From assembly GCF_000374445.1 (NCBI RefSeq), contig NZ_KB894419.1, positions 1 to 64,000 of the forward strand: a DNA stretch of 64,000 bases, in the 5' to 3' direction. Shown in pieces: positions 52,873-61,099 of the stretch. The translations under genes were made by a program, and so were the position numbers. Origin of the DNA: Actinokineospora enzanensis DSM 44649. Lineage in GTDB: Bacteria; Actinomycetota; Actinomycetes; Mycobacteriales; Pseudonocardiaceae. Under the pieces are notes generated by a model. The model searched no databases and was not told the DNA's origin. It worked only from the letters and a program-made list of their open reading frames with translations. The first letter of the stretch is position 1; every line of letters starts with the position of its first letter.

Positions 52873-53662
52873 CCGGCAGGTCGTCGCCGTCCTGCGCCCG
52901 TTCGTGCGCGCGACGACTCCGATGCTGGACGGCCTGCGCGAGGCAAATCCATTCGGGATCGTGCGGCGGGTGTTGCCCGGCGACGGGCTGGAGAAGGTCG
53001 AACGCGGTCTGCGCGAGAAGTTGTTGGCAGGTCTGGAAAGCACGCATGTGCCGGGCACGGCCGCCTGGCACGCGATGACCGTGGACGAACGGGACGACTG
53101 GTGGGTCGGTCGGGTCGGCCGGTTCACGGTGTTGTTGGCTTCGATTCCCGGTATCGGCGGGGCGCTGGCCGATCGACTGCCCATTCAGGACACGTTGGCC
53201 ACCGCGGGGCAGGGGTTGGTGTTGTCCGCCTTGGCGGTCGAGCATGGGGTCACCGACCAAGGGGCCCGGGTTCGGCTGATCGCCAAGGTGTTGTTCGATC
53301 GGGATATCGATCACGGGCTGGCCGCCGGTGCTGCCACTGTGGCGGAAGACGCTGCCGCCGCCGAGATGACGGCGGATTTGGAAGAGTCGCAGCGGAAGCA
53401 TGGGAAGGTCACGTTCAAAGCTGCGTCGGGGGCGTTGTGGCGGTTCGGGCGGACGTTGTTGGCTTTGGGGGATGAGCTGGACAAGCGGCCGCAAGGGCGG
53501 TTCTACCACAAGGCATTGGGGGCGGTGCCGGTCGTTGGGATGGCCGGGGACTACCTGGGGGAGCGCAGCGCTTTGAAGCGGGCCGCCAAGCGGGGGCGGA
53601 AATGGCTCGATGCGGAGACCGGTGTGGCCGTGCGAGAGACGAAGCCGAAGAAGTGGTGGTAG
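52853..53662 (+). CDS. hypothetical protein downstream of mshB
   Basis: A 269-residue protein I do not recognise. It has a helical N terminus (ITDRQVVAVLRPFVRATTPM), a short hydrophobic stretch (VGRFTVLLASIPGIGGALAD) that may be a membrane or hydrophobic-core helix, and two further such stretches (LVLSALAVEHGV, ALGAVPVVGMAGDYLG). The C terminus is basic. It overlaps the preceding gene, so it belongs to the mshB operon. Confidence 0.75.
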   Translation: MAETITDRQVVAVLRPFVRATTPMLDGLREANPFGIVRRVLPGDGLEKVERGLREKLLAGLESTHVPGTAAWHAMTVDERDDWWVGRVGRFTVLLASIPGIGGALADRLPIQDTLATAGQGLVLSALAVEHGVTDQGARVRLIAKVLFDRDIDHGLAAGAATVAEDAAAAEMTADLEESQRKHGKVTFKAASGALWRFGRTLLALGDELDKRPQGRFYHKALGAVPVVGMAGDYLGERSALKRAAKRGRKWLDAETGVAVRETKPKKWW

Positions 53663-53777
53663 GGGGACAAGCGGTAGAGCAGGCTGGGGGCGCCTGCCCT
53701 ACCGCCCGACCCCGGGGCCACGCTCCCCGGGGCCGGTCCCACACCGCCTGCCGGTGATCGCCGAACCCGGTTCCTCC

Positions 53778-54770
53778 CTAGTCCCGGTCGACGAGCGCCA
53801 GTAGCGGAGCGGGGAATCGGTCGCCCGCCGTTCCCATGGAAGCAGCAGCATCGAGCGCGGCGAGATCGGCGGTGCTCAGCATGACCTCGGCGGCAGCGAC
53901 GTTGTCCACCAAGTGGGTGCGCCGCTTACACCCCGGAATAGGCACAATGGACTCGGTTGTCTCGCCCTGCGCGAGCACCCACGCGATCGCGATCTGACTC
54001 GGCGTCGCGTCCTTCGTCCGGGCAAGCTCACGCACAGCCCGCCCGATCCGGTCGTTCTGCTCCCAGTTCTCCGGGCTGAACCGCGGGTCGGCCCGCCGGA
54101 AATCCCCCTCCGGCAGGTCGGCGGGCGAAGCGATGGCGCCGGTAAGGAAACCGCTGCCGAGAGGCCGGTACGGGACCAGGGTGATCTCCAGTTCCACGCA
54201 GGCGGGCAGGATCCGTTCCTCCACATGGCGTTCCCACAGCGAGTACTCCGTCTGCAACGCGCTGATCGGATGCACCCCGTTGGCCTTGCGGAGAGTGTCG
54301 GCGGACGCCTCGCACAGGCCGATGGCGCGGACCTTGCCCGCCGCCACCAGAGCCCCCAGCGCGCCAACGGACTCCTCGATCGTGACCTCGGGCGAGACCC
54401 GGGCCAGGTAGTACAGGTCGAGATGGTCGACACCGAGGCGTTCCAGGGTGCCGTCGATCGCCGAGGTCAGGTACTCCGGCGAGCCGTCCACCCACATGCG
54501 GCCCTCGTCGGTGCGGCGCATGCCGGTCTTGCTCGCGATCACCGCCTCGTCGCGACGGCCTGCCAGGGCCCGGCCCAGCAGCCGTTCGCTGGTGCCGGGG
54601 CCGTAGAAGTCGGCCGTGTCGAAGAGGGTGACCCCCAGGTCGAGCGCGCGGCGCACGGTGGCCACGCACTCCTGTTCGTCGACCGGGCCGTAGCTGCCGG
54701 AGAAACCCATGCACCCCAGGCCGATCGCGGACACCTCGATACCGGAGGTGCCCAGCTCGCGCTGCTTCAT
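53778..54770 (-). CDS. aldo/keto reductase with altered active site
   Basis: A 330-residue AKR of the AKR13/YhdN type. Catalytic Asp/Tyr region is GVTLFDTADFYG and the lysine is in AVIASKTGMRR. The NADPH-binding C-terminal part is present (VPYRPLGSGFLTGAI, IVPIPGCKRRTHLVDNVAA). The strand that normally reads YYQHR has YYLAR, so the catalytic histidine is alanine. It lies just outside a run of overlapping polyketide-tailoring genes, 83 bases from the next, and may belong to that cluster. Confidence 0.88.
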   Translation of the reverse strand: MKQRELGTSGIEVSAIGLGCMGFSGSYGPVDEQECVATVRRALDLGVTLFDTADFYGPGTSERLLGRALAGRRDEAVIASKTGMRRTDEGRMWVDGSPEYLTSAIDGTLERLGVDHLDLYYLARVSPEVTIEESVGALGALVAAGKVRAIGLCEASADTLRKANGVHPISALQTEYSLWERHVEERILPACVELEITLVPYRPLGSGFLTGAIASPADLPEGDFRRADPRFSPENWEQNDRIGRAVRELARTKDATPSQIAIAWVLAQGETTESIVPIPGCKRRTHLVDNVAAAEVMLSTADLAALDAAASMGTAGDRFPAPLLALVDRD

Positions 54771-54853
54771 CCCGCTCCCATCCCCGCCCGAGACCGGGCG
54801 ACCAAACTTGGTAGCCGTCTAACAAACACCCTAGGACATGAACTCGTTAGCCG

Positions 54854-55621
54854 TCAAATGAATGCCACGGCGCGGCACCAGCCCGCGCCGGAGCGGGCGA
54901 CCTTGACCGGGAAGCAGGTGACCGTGAAGCCGGTCGGGGACGGCAGGGCGCCCAGGTTGCCGAGCCGTTCGATCTGGCAGTACTCGCGTTCACGGCCCGC
55001 GAAATGGGCGGGCCAGAGCACTTCCGGGCGGCCGGTCTCGTGATAGCGGTTGATCATGTCCGGGAACGGGGCGTCCAGGCTGAACGCGTCCGTGCCGATC
55101 ACGCGCACGCCCGCGTCGAGCAGCAGGTCGACGCCGGAGCGGTCCAGGCCGACGAAGTCGGTGAAATAGCGGGGAGAACCCAGCAGGCGTTCGGCGCCGG
55201 TGTGCAGCAGCACGATGTCGCCGGGGCTGAGTTTGTGCCGTACCAACGCCAACTGTTCGCGCAACGCGTCCGCGCCGACCGCGCCGATGGGCCAGGCGCG
55301 CAGGTCGAGCCGCACTCCCTGGCCGTGGAACCATTCCAGTGGCAGCTCGTCGATGCTGCGTGGCCTGCCGTAGCTGGCTTTCGAGCCGTAATGCAGTGGC
55401 GCGTCGATGTGGGTGCCGGTGTGGGCGGACAGGTAGAGGAAGTCGTTGGACAGGAACTCGCCGTCGGGGAAGACGTCCACGGGCAGATCGAGGTCGAAAT
55501 GCGCGCGCATCTCGGAGATGACGTGCCGGGCGCCGTCGGCGTGCGAGAGGACCTCGTGCTTGATCGGGTCCGGTTCCCAGAACTCCGCGTCGATGGGGGA
55601 GGACAGGTCTATCAGAGGCAT
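54854..55621 (-). CDS. cyclase family protein (kynurenine-formamidase fold)
   Basis: A 255-residue metal-dependent hydrolase-fold protein with the signature SAHTGTHIDAPLHYGSK (H-x-G-T-H-x-D metal site) and DIVLLHTGAERL. The superfamily includes formamidases, isatin hydrolase and polyketide cyclases. As part of this cluster it could act on ring closure or hydrolysis, which is inferred. It overlaps the FAD monooxygenase gene by ten bases. Confidence 0.85.
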   Translation of the reverse strand: MPLIDLSSPIDAEFWEPDPIKHEVLSHADGARHVISEMRAHFDLDLPVDVFPDGEFLSNDFLYLSAHTGTHIDAPLHYGSKASYGRPRSIDELPLEWFHGQGVRLDLRAWPIGAVGADALREQLALVRHKLSPGDIVLLHTGAERLLGSPRYFTDFVGLDRSGVDLLLDAGVRVIGTDAFSLDAPFPDMINRYHETGRPEVLWPAHFAGREREYCQIERLGNLGALPSPTGFTVTCFPVKVARSGAGWCRAVAFI

Positions 55622-56850
55622 GGTTCGGGCTCCGTGAACAGGTCGGTGTGGACGTGTACCGGGCGGTCACCGAAAGCGATGCGGCGCAACACTTTCCCGT
55701 AGATGGGCGTGTATGCGAGAAGTCGCGCCAATGCAGGGCGTACGGCGGTGGCGACGCGTCCGGTCGTGAGCATTGCTTTGCCTTGGCGGCGTTGTAAGGC
55801 CAGTACTGCCTCGATTGAGGGGCGGCGTTGCGTGGTGAACTCGTTCAGTCGCTCCGCACTGAAATTGTTGTCGTGCAGGGTATTCACTAGGATCGGGTGC
55901 AGTACGGCCGCGTCCTGGATCGCCAGGTTGACGCCCTGGGCGCCGATCGGACTGTGGGTGTGGGCACTGTCGCCGAGCAGGACAAGGCCGTCGCGGGTCC
56001 AGTCCCGGGCGCAGCCGGAGAACACGTCCAGGAGGGTCAGGTCGCCCAGGGCCCGGAGCTGATCCTCGATCGTGTCCGCGTGCGCGGGCAGGGCTGTGGT
56101 GATGCGCCGCTTCACCTCACCGATGCCTTGGCCTGCCAGCTCGCGGTAACCCTGGTGCGGCAATGTCCATCCGACTTGCACACGGTCCGGGAAGGAATCG
56201 TGCAGCAATACCGGGCTGCCGTCGTTGCGCACCACCTGGACACGGCGTGTGCCTTCCGTGACGGCGGGCAGTTTGAACCAGAGGACGTCGTGTTCGAACG
56301 CCTCGATCCGGTCGTATTCGATGCCCGCGAGCCTGCGCACCTTCGAATAGCGGCCATCGGCGCCGATCACGCACCGGGAACGCACCACCACCTCGTCATC
56401 GCCGGTCCCGCAGCGCACACCGGTGATCCGGCCGTCGTCATCGCGTTCGAGGCCGTGTACGCCCCTGCCCGGCAGCGGCCGGAACGCCGGGTACGCCTCG
56501 CACGCGGTGGACAGCTCGGCGAGGATGTGGCGCTGGGGCACAGAGAACAGATGGTTGTGCGGCTCGGGGAGTTGCCGGTAGTCGATATCCATCAATACAC
56601 GGCCCTGGTCGACGAGCTGGAACCGTTCCATCTCGTAACCGCCGCGCGCCTGTACGCCGCCGAGCACACCGAGTTCGTCCAACAACCGTAGCGCGCCCGG
56701 TTGCAGGATCTCGCCGCGATACTCGCGATCCAGCGACGAAGTCCGCTCCACCAGCGCGACGCTCGCGCCGGAACGCACCAGCAGCAGGCTCAGCGCCAAC
56801 CCGGCCGGGCCGCCGCCGACCACGCAGAAGTCCGCGTCCACAGTGGTCAT
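55612..56850 (-). CDS. FAD-dependent monooxygenase
   Basis: A 412-residue class A flavoprotein hydroxylase. The N-terminal dinucleotide fold is CVVGGGPAGLALSLLLVRSG; the middle DG motif is CVIGADGRYSKVR; the FAD-ribityl motif is VLLGDSAHTHSPIGAQGVNL. RGEILQPGALRLLDELGV resembles UbiH-type aromatic hydroxylases and oxygenases of type II PKS pathways. It likely hydroxylates the aromatic polyketide. ATG at MTTVDADFCVVGG is chosen; upstream residues are non-family. Confidence 0.92.
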   Translation of the reverse strand: MTTVDADFCVVGGGPAGLALSLLLVRSGASVALVERTSSLDREYRGEILQPGALRLLDELGVLGGVQARGGYEMERFQLVDQGRVLMDIDYRQLPEPHNHLFSVPQRHILAELSTACEAYPAFRPLPGRGVHGLERDDDGRITGVRCGTGDDEVVVRSRCVIGADGRYSKVRRLAGIEYDRIEAFEHDVLWFKLPAVTEGTRRVQVVRNDGSPVLLHDSFPDRVQVGWTLPHQGYRELAGQGIGEVKRRITTALPAHADTIEDQLRALGDLTLLDVFSGCARDWTRDGLVLLGDSAHTHSPIGAQGVNLAIQDAAVLHPILVNTLHDNNFSAERLNEFTTQRRPSIEAVLALQRRQGKAMLTTGRVATAVRPALARLLAYTPIYGKVLRRIAFGDRPVHVHTDLFTEPEPCL

Positions 56851-56851
56851 G

Positions 56852-57607
56852 TCAGGCCCGCAGCCCGAGTCCGCCGTCGGCCGTGACGACCTGGCCGTGG
56901 ATCCAGTGCGCTTCCCGGGAACACAGCAACGCCACCGCGTCGGCGACATCGTCCGGCTTGGTGAGCCTGCCCGCGGGGGTGCGGCCGCCGAGCATGGCGG
57001 CCAGCTCGGGACTGTGGTTGTGCTCGCCCTTGTCCAGCATGCCGGTGGACACGGCGGTCACCGCGACCCCGCGCCCGGCGAACTCGGCCGCCAGGTACCG
57101 CACCAGCGACTCCAGCGCGGCCTTGCCGACCCCGGTGGCCACGTAGTCCGGGATCACCGAGTGCGCGCCGTTCCCCGAGATGGCCACGATCCGCCCCGCC
57201 CGACCCGCCATCAACTCGGCGAACAGGGGCGCGCCCAACAGCAGCGGGTCCAAGGCCAGCGACAGCTCACGCCAGAACGCTGTGTGATCCACCGCCAACG
57301 CCGACATCGGTCGCCAGGACGCCGCGTTGTGCACCACGATGTCCAGCCCACCGTGGCTCGCGCGCGCCAGCTCCCCGATCATCGCCAGGGTGCCCGCGTC
57401 CCGGATGTCCCCCTTGACCGGTGTCGCGACGCCGGGGGCGTCGGCCAGCGCGTCGACGGTGGCCCCCGCGGCCGAGTCATCGTTGCGATAGTTGACCAAC
57501 ACGTCGCACCCGGCCCGGCACAGCCGGTGCACGATCGCCCGGCCCAGGCCCCGGCTGCCGCCGGTCACCAGGGCGAGCTTGCCGGACAACGGTTCCAGGC
57601 TGCTCAT
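56852..57607 (-). CDS. SDR-family oxidoreductase with Y-x6-K active site
   Basis: A 251-residue short-chain dehydrogenase with the NAD(P) motif ALVTGGSRGLGRAIV, HNAASW, and the active-site region AISGNGAHSVIPDYVATGVG then KAALESLVRYLAAEF. The spacing of Tyr to Lys is Y-x6-K, as in FabI/FabL-type enoyl-ACP reductases, not Y-x3-K as in ketoreductases. The C-terminal SREAHWIHGQVVTADGG is typical of SDRs. It may reduce an enone in the polyketide pathway; this is inferred. Confidence 0.88.
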   Translation of the reverse strand: MSSLEPLSGKLALVTGGSRGLGRAIVHRLCRAGCDVLVNYRNDDSAAGATVDALADAPGVATPVKGDIRDAGTLAMIGELARASHGGLDIVVHNAASWRPMSALAVDHTAFWRELSLALDPLLLGAPLFAELMAGRAGRIVAISGNGAHSVIPDYVATGVGKAALESLVRYLAAEFAGRGVAVTAVSTGMLDKGEHNHSPELAAMLGGRTPAGRLTKPDDVADAVALLCSREAHWIHGQVVTADGGLGLRA

Positions 57608-58359
57608 CGACTGGGTCTCCCTTCATTGCCGTTCACTACGACGACCTGGCCCGTGTGTGTGGTCATTGCCCCGGCCAAGGCGAGTACCGCCGCCGCTACC
57701 TCCGCCGGGCTGTTCACCGCGACTCCCGGCGGCAACCCGGGAACCGGCTGCCCCGGCTCGGCCACCGGACCCGGCGCCACCGCGTTGACCAGCACGCGCA
57801 GGGGCGCCAAGTCCTGGGCCAGGGCGAGTACCAGCCCGTTCACCCCTGCCTTGGCCGCGCACAGATGCGCCGCGCCGGTTCGGCCCCGGACCCCGGCCAG
57901 CGACGACAGCAGCACTACCCGCGCGCCGTCCGGATCCAGCAAAGGAATCAAGTCGCGGACGAGAGCGTGTGCTCCCACGAGGTCCGTGTCGACCAGCCGC
58001 CGGAACCGGTCATCGTCCAGATCGGTGGCTGTGACCGGTTTGCCGGTGTAGCCGGTGACGCAGTTGATCACTGCGACCACGGACTCAACCCCGCCCACGG
58101 CCGCTGCGGCTCGCGCGCGGGCGACGCCACCAGCGGCGGTGATGTCGGCACAGACTTCGACAGTCTGGACACCGTGGTCGGCGCGGAGGCGTTTGGCCAG
58201 GGTCGCGACGGCCTCGGTGTCGCGGCTGCCGTGGACGACGATGTCGGCGCCCAGGGCCGCGGCGGCGGTCGCGGTGGCCGAGCCGATCCGGCCGGTGGCG
58301 CCCGCGACCCAGACCCACCGGCCCGCCAAGCCCGGCGAGGCGGGATCAGGAGGCGTCAC
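57604..58359 (-). CDS. SDR-family protein lacking the catalytic tyrosine
   Basis: A 251-residue short-chain dehydrogenase fold. The cofactor motif VWVAGATGRIGSATATAA is present and SSLAGVRG provides the catalytic Ser region. Where the family has Y-x3-K it reads AAHLCAAKAG, with leucine in the tyrosine place and histidine next to it. The lysine is kept. It overlaps both neighbours by a few bases, so it is part of the PKS operon. It may have lost reductase activity or use another residue; a structural role is possible. Confidence 0.87.
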   Translation of the reverse strand: MTPPDPASPGLAGRWVWVAGATGRIGSATATAAAALGADIVVHGSRDTEAVATLAKRLRADHGVQTVEVCADITAAGGVARARAAAAVGGVESVVAVINCVTGYTGKPVTATDLDDDRFRRLVDTDLVGAHALVRDLIPLLDPDGARVVLLSSLAGVRGRTGAAHLCAAKAGVNGLVLALAQDLAPLRVLVNAVAPGPVAEPGQPVPGLPPGVAVNSPAEVAAAVLALAGAMTTHTGQVVVVNGNEGRPSR

Positions 58360-58639
58360 ACTCGATCACCACCGAGCACAGCTCCGGCTCCGCCTTGGCC
58401 AGCACCGCGATGGCCTCGATGTGCCTGCGGAACGACTCGCCGCGGACCACCCGCTGGTGGTCGGCGGCCTCGGCCCACTCGGCGATGTTGATGTAGACCG
58501 TCGGGTCGTTGACCGAGCGGACTAGGCGGAAGCCGCGGAACCCGGCCTGGGTGCGCATGAACTCCGAGCTTTCCACCCAGATCCGCTCGAACTCGGCGGG
58601 ATCGCCGGACACGGTGAACTTGTTGACCAGGGTGACCAT
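58346..58639 (-). other. possible internal start giving the ABM domain alone
   Basis: ATG at 58639 (minus strand) follows GGAGAAC at about six bases. From here a complete 97-residue ABM-fold protein could be translated separately from the same mRNA. The ligase frame reads straight through this site with no stop. Confidence 0.5.
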
Positions 58640-60136
58640 CGTGCGTTCTCCATTCCATCGAACCGAGGGGAGCGCGGCGGACTCCGGACCGCCGCGGTGC
58701 AGCCGGGCGCGCAGTGCGGCGCGCGGCACCTTTCCGTTGGGGGACCGGGGAATCGCGGGTACCAGCTCCACCGAGCCGACCCGCTCGTAGTAGGCGAGAT
58801 CCGCGTTGACGGCGTCCACCGCGGCTCGTGCATCAGAGCCGCCGACCACCAGCGCGTGCGCGACGCCGCCGTGTACGGGGTCGGGACGGTCCAGCACGCA
58901 GCAGTCGGTGATCTCCGGGCGGGCCAGCAGCGCTCGCTCGACGGCCGTCGGCGAGACCAGCCAGTTGTCGTGCTTGAACACGTCCTTCAGCCGGTCGACC
59001 AGGTACAGCCTGCCGTCCGCCGCGATCCGGCCGATGTCACCGGTGGCGAGCCAGCCGTCCGAACCGCCGCCCCCGCCGCCGAGGTAGCCCAGCATCACCT
59101 GCGGGCCGCGCACCTGCACCTCGCCGACCTCGTCGACGCCCAGCACGCGCCGCCCGCCGACCTCGACGGTCCGGCATTCCGTGCCGACGACCGGCAGCCC
59201 CACGGACTCGGGGTGCGGGTCCTCGGGCAGGTCGAAGTGGGTGAGCGGGGAGGTCTCGGCGAGGCCGTAGCCCTGCACCACCGGCACCTTGAAGTGCGCG
59301 GACAGGAGGCAGGCCAAGGCCGGGGCCAGCGCGGAGCCGCCGGACGCGATCATCCGCAGGGCGGGCGCCCGCAGCCGGGGCAGGTCGGGATGATCGGCCA
59401 GCCGGGTCAGCAGCACGGGCAGGCTGTAGTAGTGGGTCACGGCGTGCGCGGCCGCCAGCCGCATCGACTCGGCCGGGTCCGTGGACCAGCACAGCACCTG
59501 GGTCGCTCCCGCGTGCAGGGCCGAGTTCAGGTGCATCGGGTGGTAGCTGGGCAGACCGTTGCCCGCCACCGAACCCGGCCGCAGCCGGTGCGCCATCGCG
59601 GTCTGTGCCGCGTTGACCGCGAGGTTGCGGGCGCTGAGCAGCACGGCCTTCGGATCACCGGTCGTGCCGCTGGTGAACAGCACCGACGCGGGCGCGTCCA
59701 GGGACCGCGCGGGGCGTGGCGGCCGATGTGGACCGCCCGTGCGCCACTCGGCGAGCGGGGCCGTTGGCACCGAGTCGGACTCCGGACCGATCGCGAGCCG
59801 GACCTGGCCGTCCCGCAACACCCCGGCCAGGGTGGCGGGCGGTAGCAACGGGTTGGTCGCTGCGACGACGTTCCCGCTGCGCAGAACTCCCAGGTAGACC
59901 ACGGCGAAGTCCGGCCGGGGCACGGCCGTCACCGCGACGGTCGAACCGGTGACCGGTGTGCCGTGCCGGGCCAGCAGGTCCGCCACCCAGTCCGCGGCGA
60001 CATCCACCTGACGGTCCAGCTCGGCGAACGTGGTCACCGACCCGGCGTGCACGAGCGCGGCCCGGTCCGGCGCGTCGGCGGCCGCCGCGGACAGCAGCTC
60101 GTCGACGCTGATCAGGACGTCGAGCGGCTCAGCCAC
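58346..60136 (-). CDS. acyl-CoA/AMP ligase fused to ABM monooxygenase domain
   Basis: A 596-residue reading frame. The first 490 residues are an AMP-forming ligase: SVLFTSGTTGDPKAVLLSAR (P-loop), YGLAETSPLTHFDLP, GWLATGDIGRIAADGRLYLV and the end lysine SPNGKVPRAAL. From residue 500 it continues without stop into a 97-residue antibiotic-biosynthesis monooxygenase domain (MVTLVNKFTVSGDPAEFERI, FRGFRLVRSVNDPTVYINIA), the cofactor-free fold of ActVA-Orf6/TcmH. An internal ATG with GGAGA upstream could also make the domain alone. GTG start overlaps the aromatase/cyclase stop. Confidence 0.85.
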   Translation of the reverse strand: MAEPLDVLISVDELLSAAAADAPDRAALVHAGSVTTFAELDRQVDVAADWVADLLARHGTPVTGSTVAVTAVPRPDFAVVYLGVLRSGNVVAATNPLLPPATLAGVLRDGQVRLAIGPESDSVPTAPLAEWRTGGPHRPPRPARSLDAPASVLFTSGTTGDPKAVLLSARNLAVNAAQTAMAHRLRPGSVAGNGLPSYHPMHLNSALHAGATQVLCWSTDPAESMRLAAAHAVTHYYSLPVLLTRLADHPDLPRLRAPALRMIASGGSALAPALACLLSAHFKVPVVQGYGLAETSPLTHFDLPEDPHPESVGLPVVGTECRTVEVGGRRVLGVDEVGEVQVRGPQVMLGYLGGGGGGSDGWLATGDIGRIAADGRLYLVDRLKDVFKHDNWLVSPTAVERALLARPEITDCCVLDRPDPVHGGVAHALVVGGSDARAAVDAVNADLAYYERVGSVELVPAIPRSPNGKVPRAALRARLHRGGPESAALPSVRWNGERTMVTLVNKFTVSGDPAEFERIWVESSEFMRTQAGFRGFRLVRSVNDPTVYINIAEWAEAADHQRVVRGESFRRHIEAIAVLAKAEPELCSVVIECDAS

Positions 60137-61073
60137 GGACGTGCTCGGCGGCGCGGTGCAGGGTCGCGGTGCTGTTGGTGCCCAACGCGGTCCGCACGAA
60201 CTCCTTCGCGTCGTCGACCGTGGCACCCGCGCCGAGCACACGTTCCACCGCGTCCGGCCGGATCCGGATCGTGTGCCGGGACGACGCCCGCACGTGGTTG
60301 CCCGCCGCCGTCAGCGTCCACTCGCCGGTGTGCGCGTCCAGCAGCGCGGGCGGCTCCAGTTGCTTGTAGACGATTCGGTGGTCCGGCAGGCAGACGCGGG
60401 CGGAGCGGGTCGTGTGCACCGAGCCGTCCGCGGTGCGCGTGTCCATGATCATCAGTTGCAGGCCGGGGGTGTCCTCGATCAACTCCAGTCGGTCCACGTG
60501 CGGGATCCGTTCCGGCCAGTGGGCGGCGTCGCGCAGGAAGTCGTAGACACCGTCCACCGGACCGGTGATCTCCACGGTGTCGGTGAAGTCCAGTTCCAGC
60601 GCGCGCAACCGGTCCTCACTACGCGCGTGGTCGGCGATCGCGGCCAGTTCGGCCTCGCTGTTGCGGTCGACCGCGCGCCGGATCCAGGTCACCGCGTCCG
60701 GGTCGTCCGCCTCGGCGGCGAAGTCGTGGTCCAGCACGACGCGGGTGCCGCCGTCGCCGAGCGACTCGAACGCCCATGCCCCGCCCATGGCCGCGACCGG
60801 CGGTGACGGCTGCTGTTGGCGGAACGCGATCCGACCCGGCGTGGGCGCCAGGTCGCGGCGCGAGGTCCAGGTCCGCACCTCGCCGTTCGCGGTGGCCCAC
60901 AGCCGCAGCAGCTCGGTGCGCCCGTCCCCGTCGATCCGTTCCACGTGGACGGTCGGGCCGAGCACCATGGGCCAGCGCTCGACCTCGGCGACGACCCGGT
61001 GCAGCACCTCGGCCGGGGCATCGGCGACGACGGTGTGCCGCACGTGGTGGGTGGCGAGTCTGGTGGTGGTCAC
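60129..61073 (-). CDS. didomain polyketide aromatase/cyclase
   Basis: A 314-residue protein of two START/Bet v1-like halves: N-terminal VRHTVVADAPAEVLHRVVAE, RWPMVLGPTVHVERIDGDG, and C-terminal TVEITGPVDGVYDFLRDAAH, WPERIPHVDRLELIE. This matches the didomain ARO/CYC class (ActVII-like) that folds and aromatises the first ring of C9-reduced polyketides. It overlaps the ligase gene by eight bases. Confidence 0.93.
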   Translation of the reverse strand: MTTTRLATHHVRHTVVADAPAEVLHRVVAEVERWPMVLGPTVHVERIDGDGRTELLRLWATANGEVRTWTSRRDLAPTPGRIAFRQQQPSPPVAAMGGAWAFESLGDGGTRVVLDHDFAAEADDPDAVTWIRRAVDRNSEAELAAIADHARSEDRLRALELDFTDTVEITGPVDGVYDFLRDAAHWPERIPHVDRLELIEDTPGLQLMIMDTRTADGSVHTTRSARVCLPDHRIVYKQLEPPALLDAHTGEWTLTAAGNHVRASSRHTIRIRPDAVERVLGAGATVDDAKEFVRTALGTNSTATLHRAAEHVRG

Positions 61074-61099
61074 GCGGGTGCCTCCTCGATCGGGGGTGC

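Noticed and set aside
54771..54853. TetR- or MarR-type operator between the aldo/keto reductase and cyclase genes
   Set aside because: TAGCCGTC occurs twice in this 83-base gap, once in each of two related words, but there is no inverted symmetry and no nearby regulator, so it is not listed.
58697..59845. Plus-strand open frame over the ligase gene
   Set aside because: It is antisense to a well-supported ligase, with His/Gln/Arg-rich sequence typical of shadow frames.
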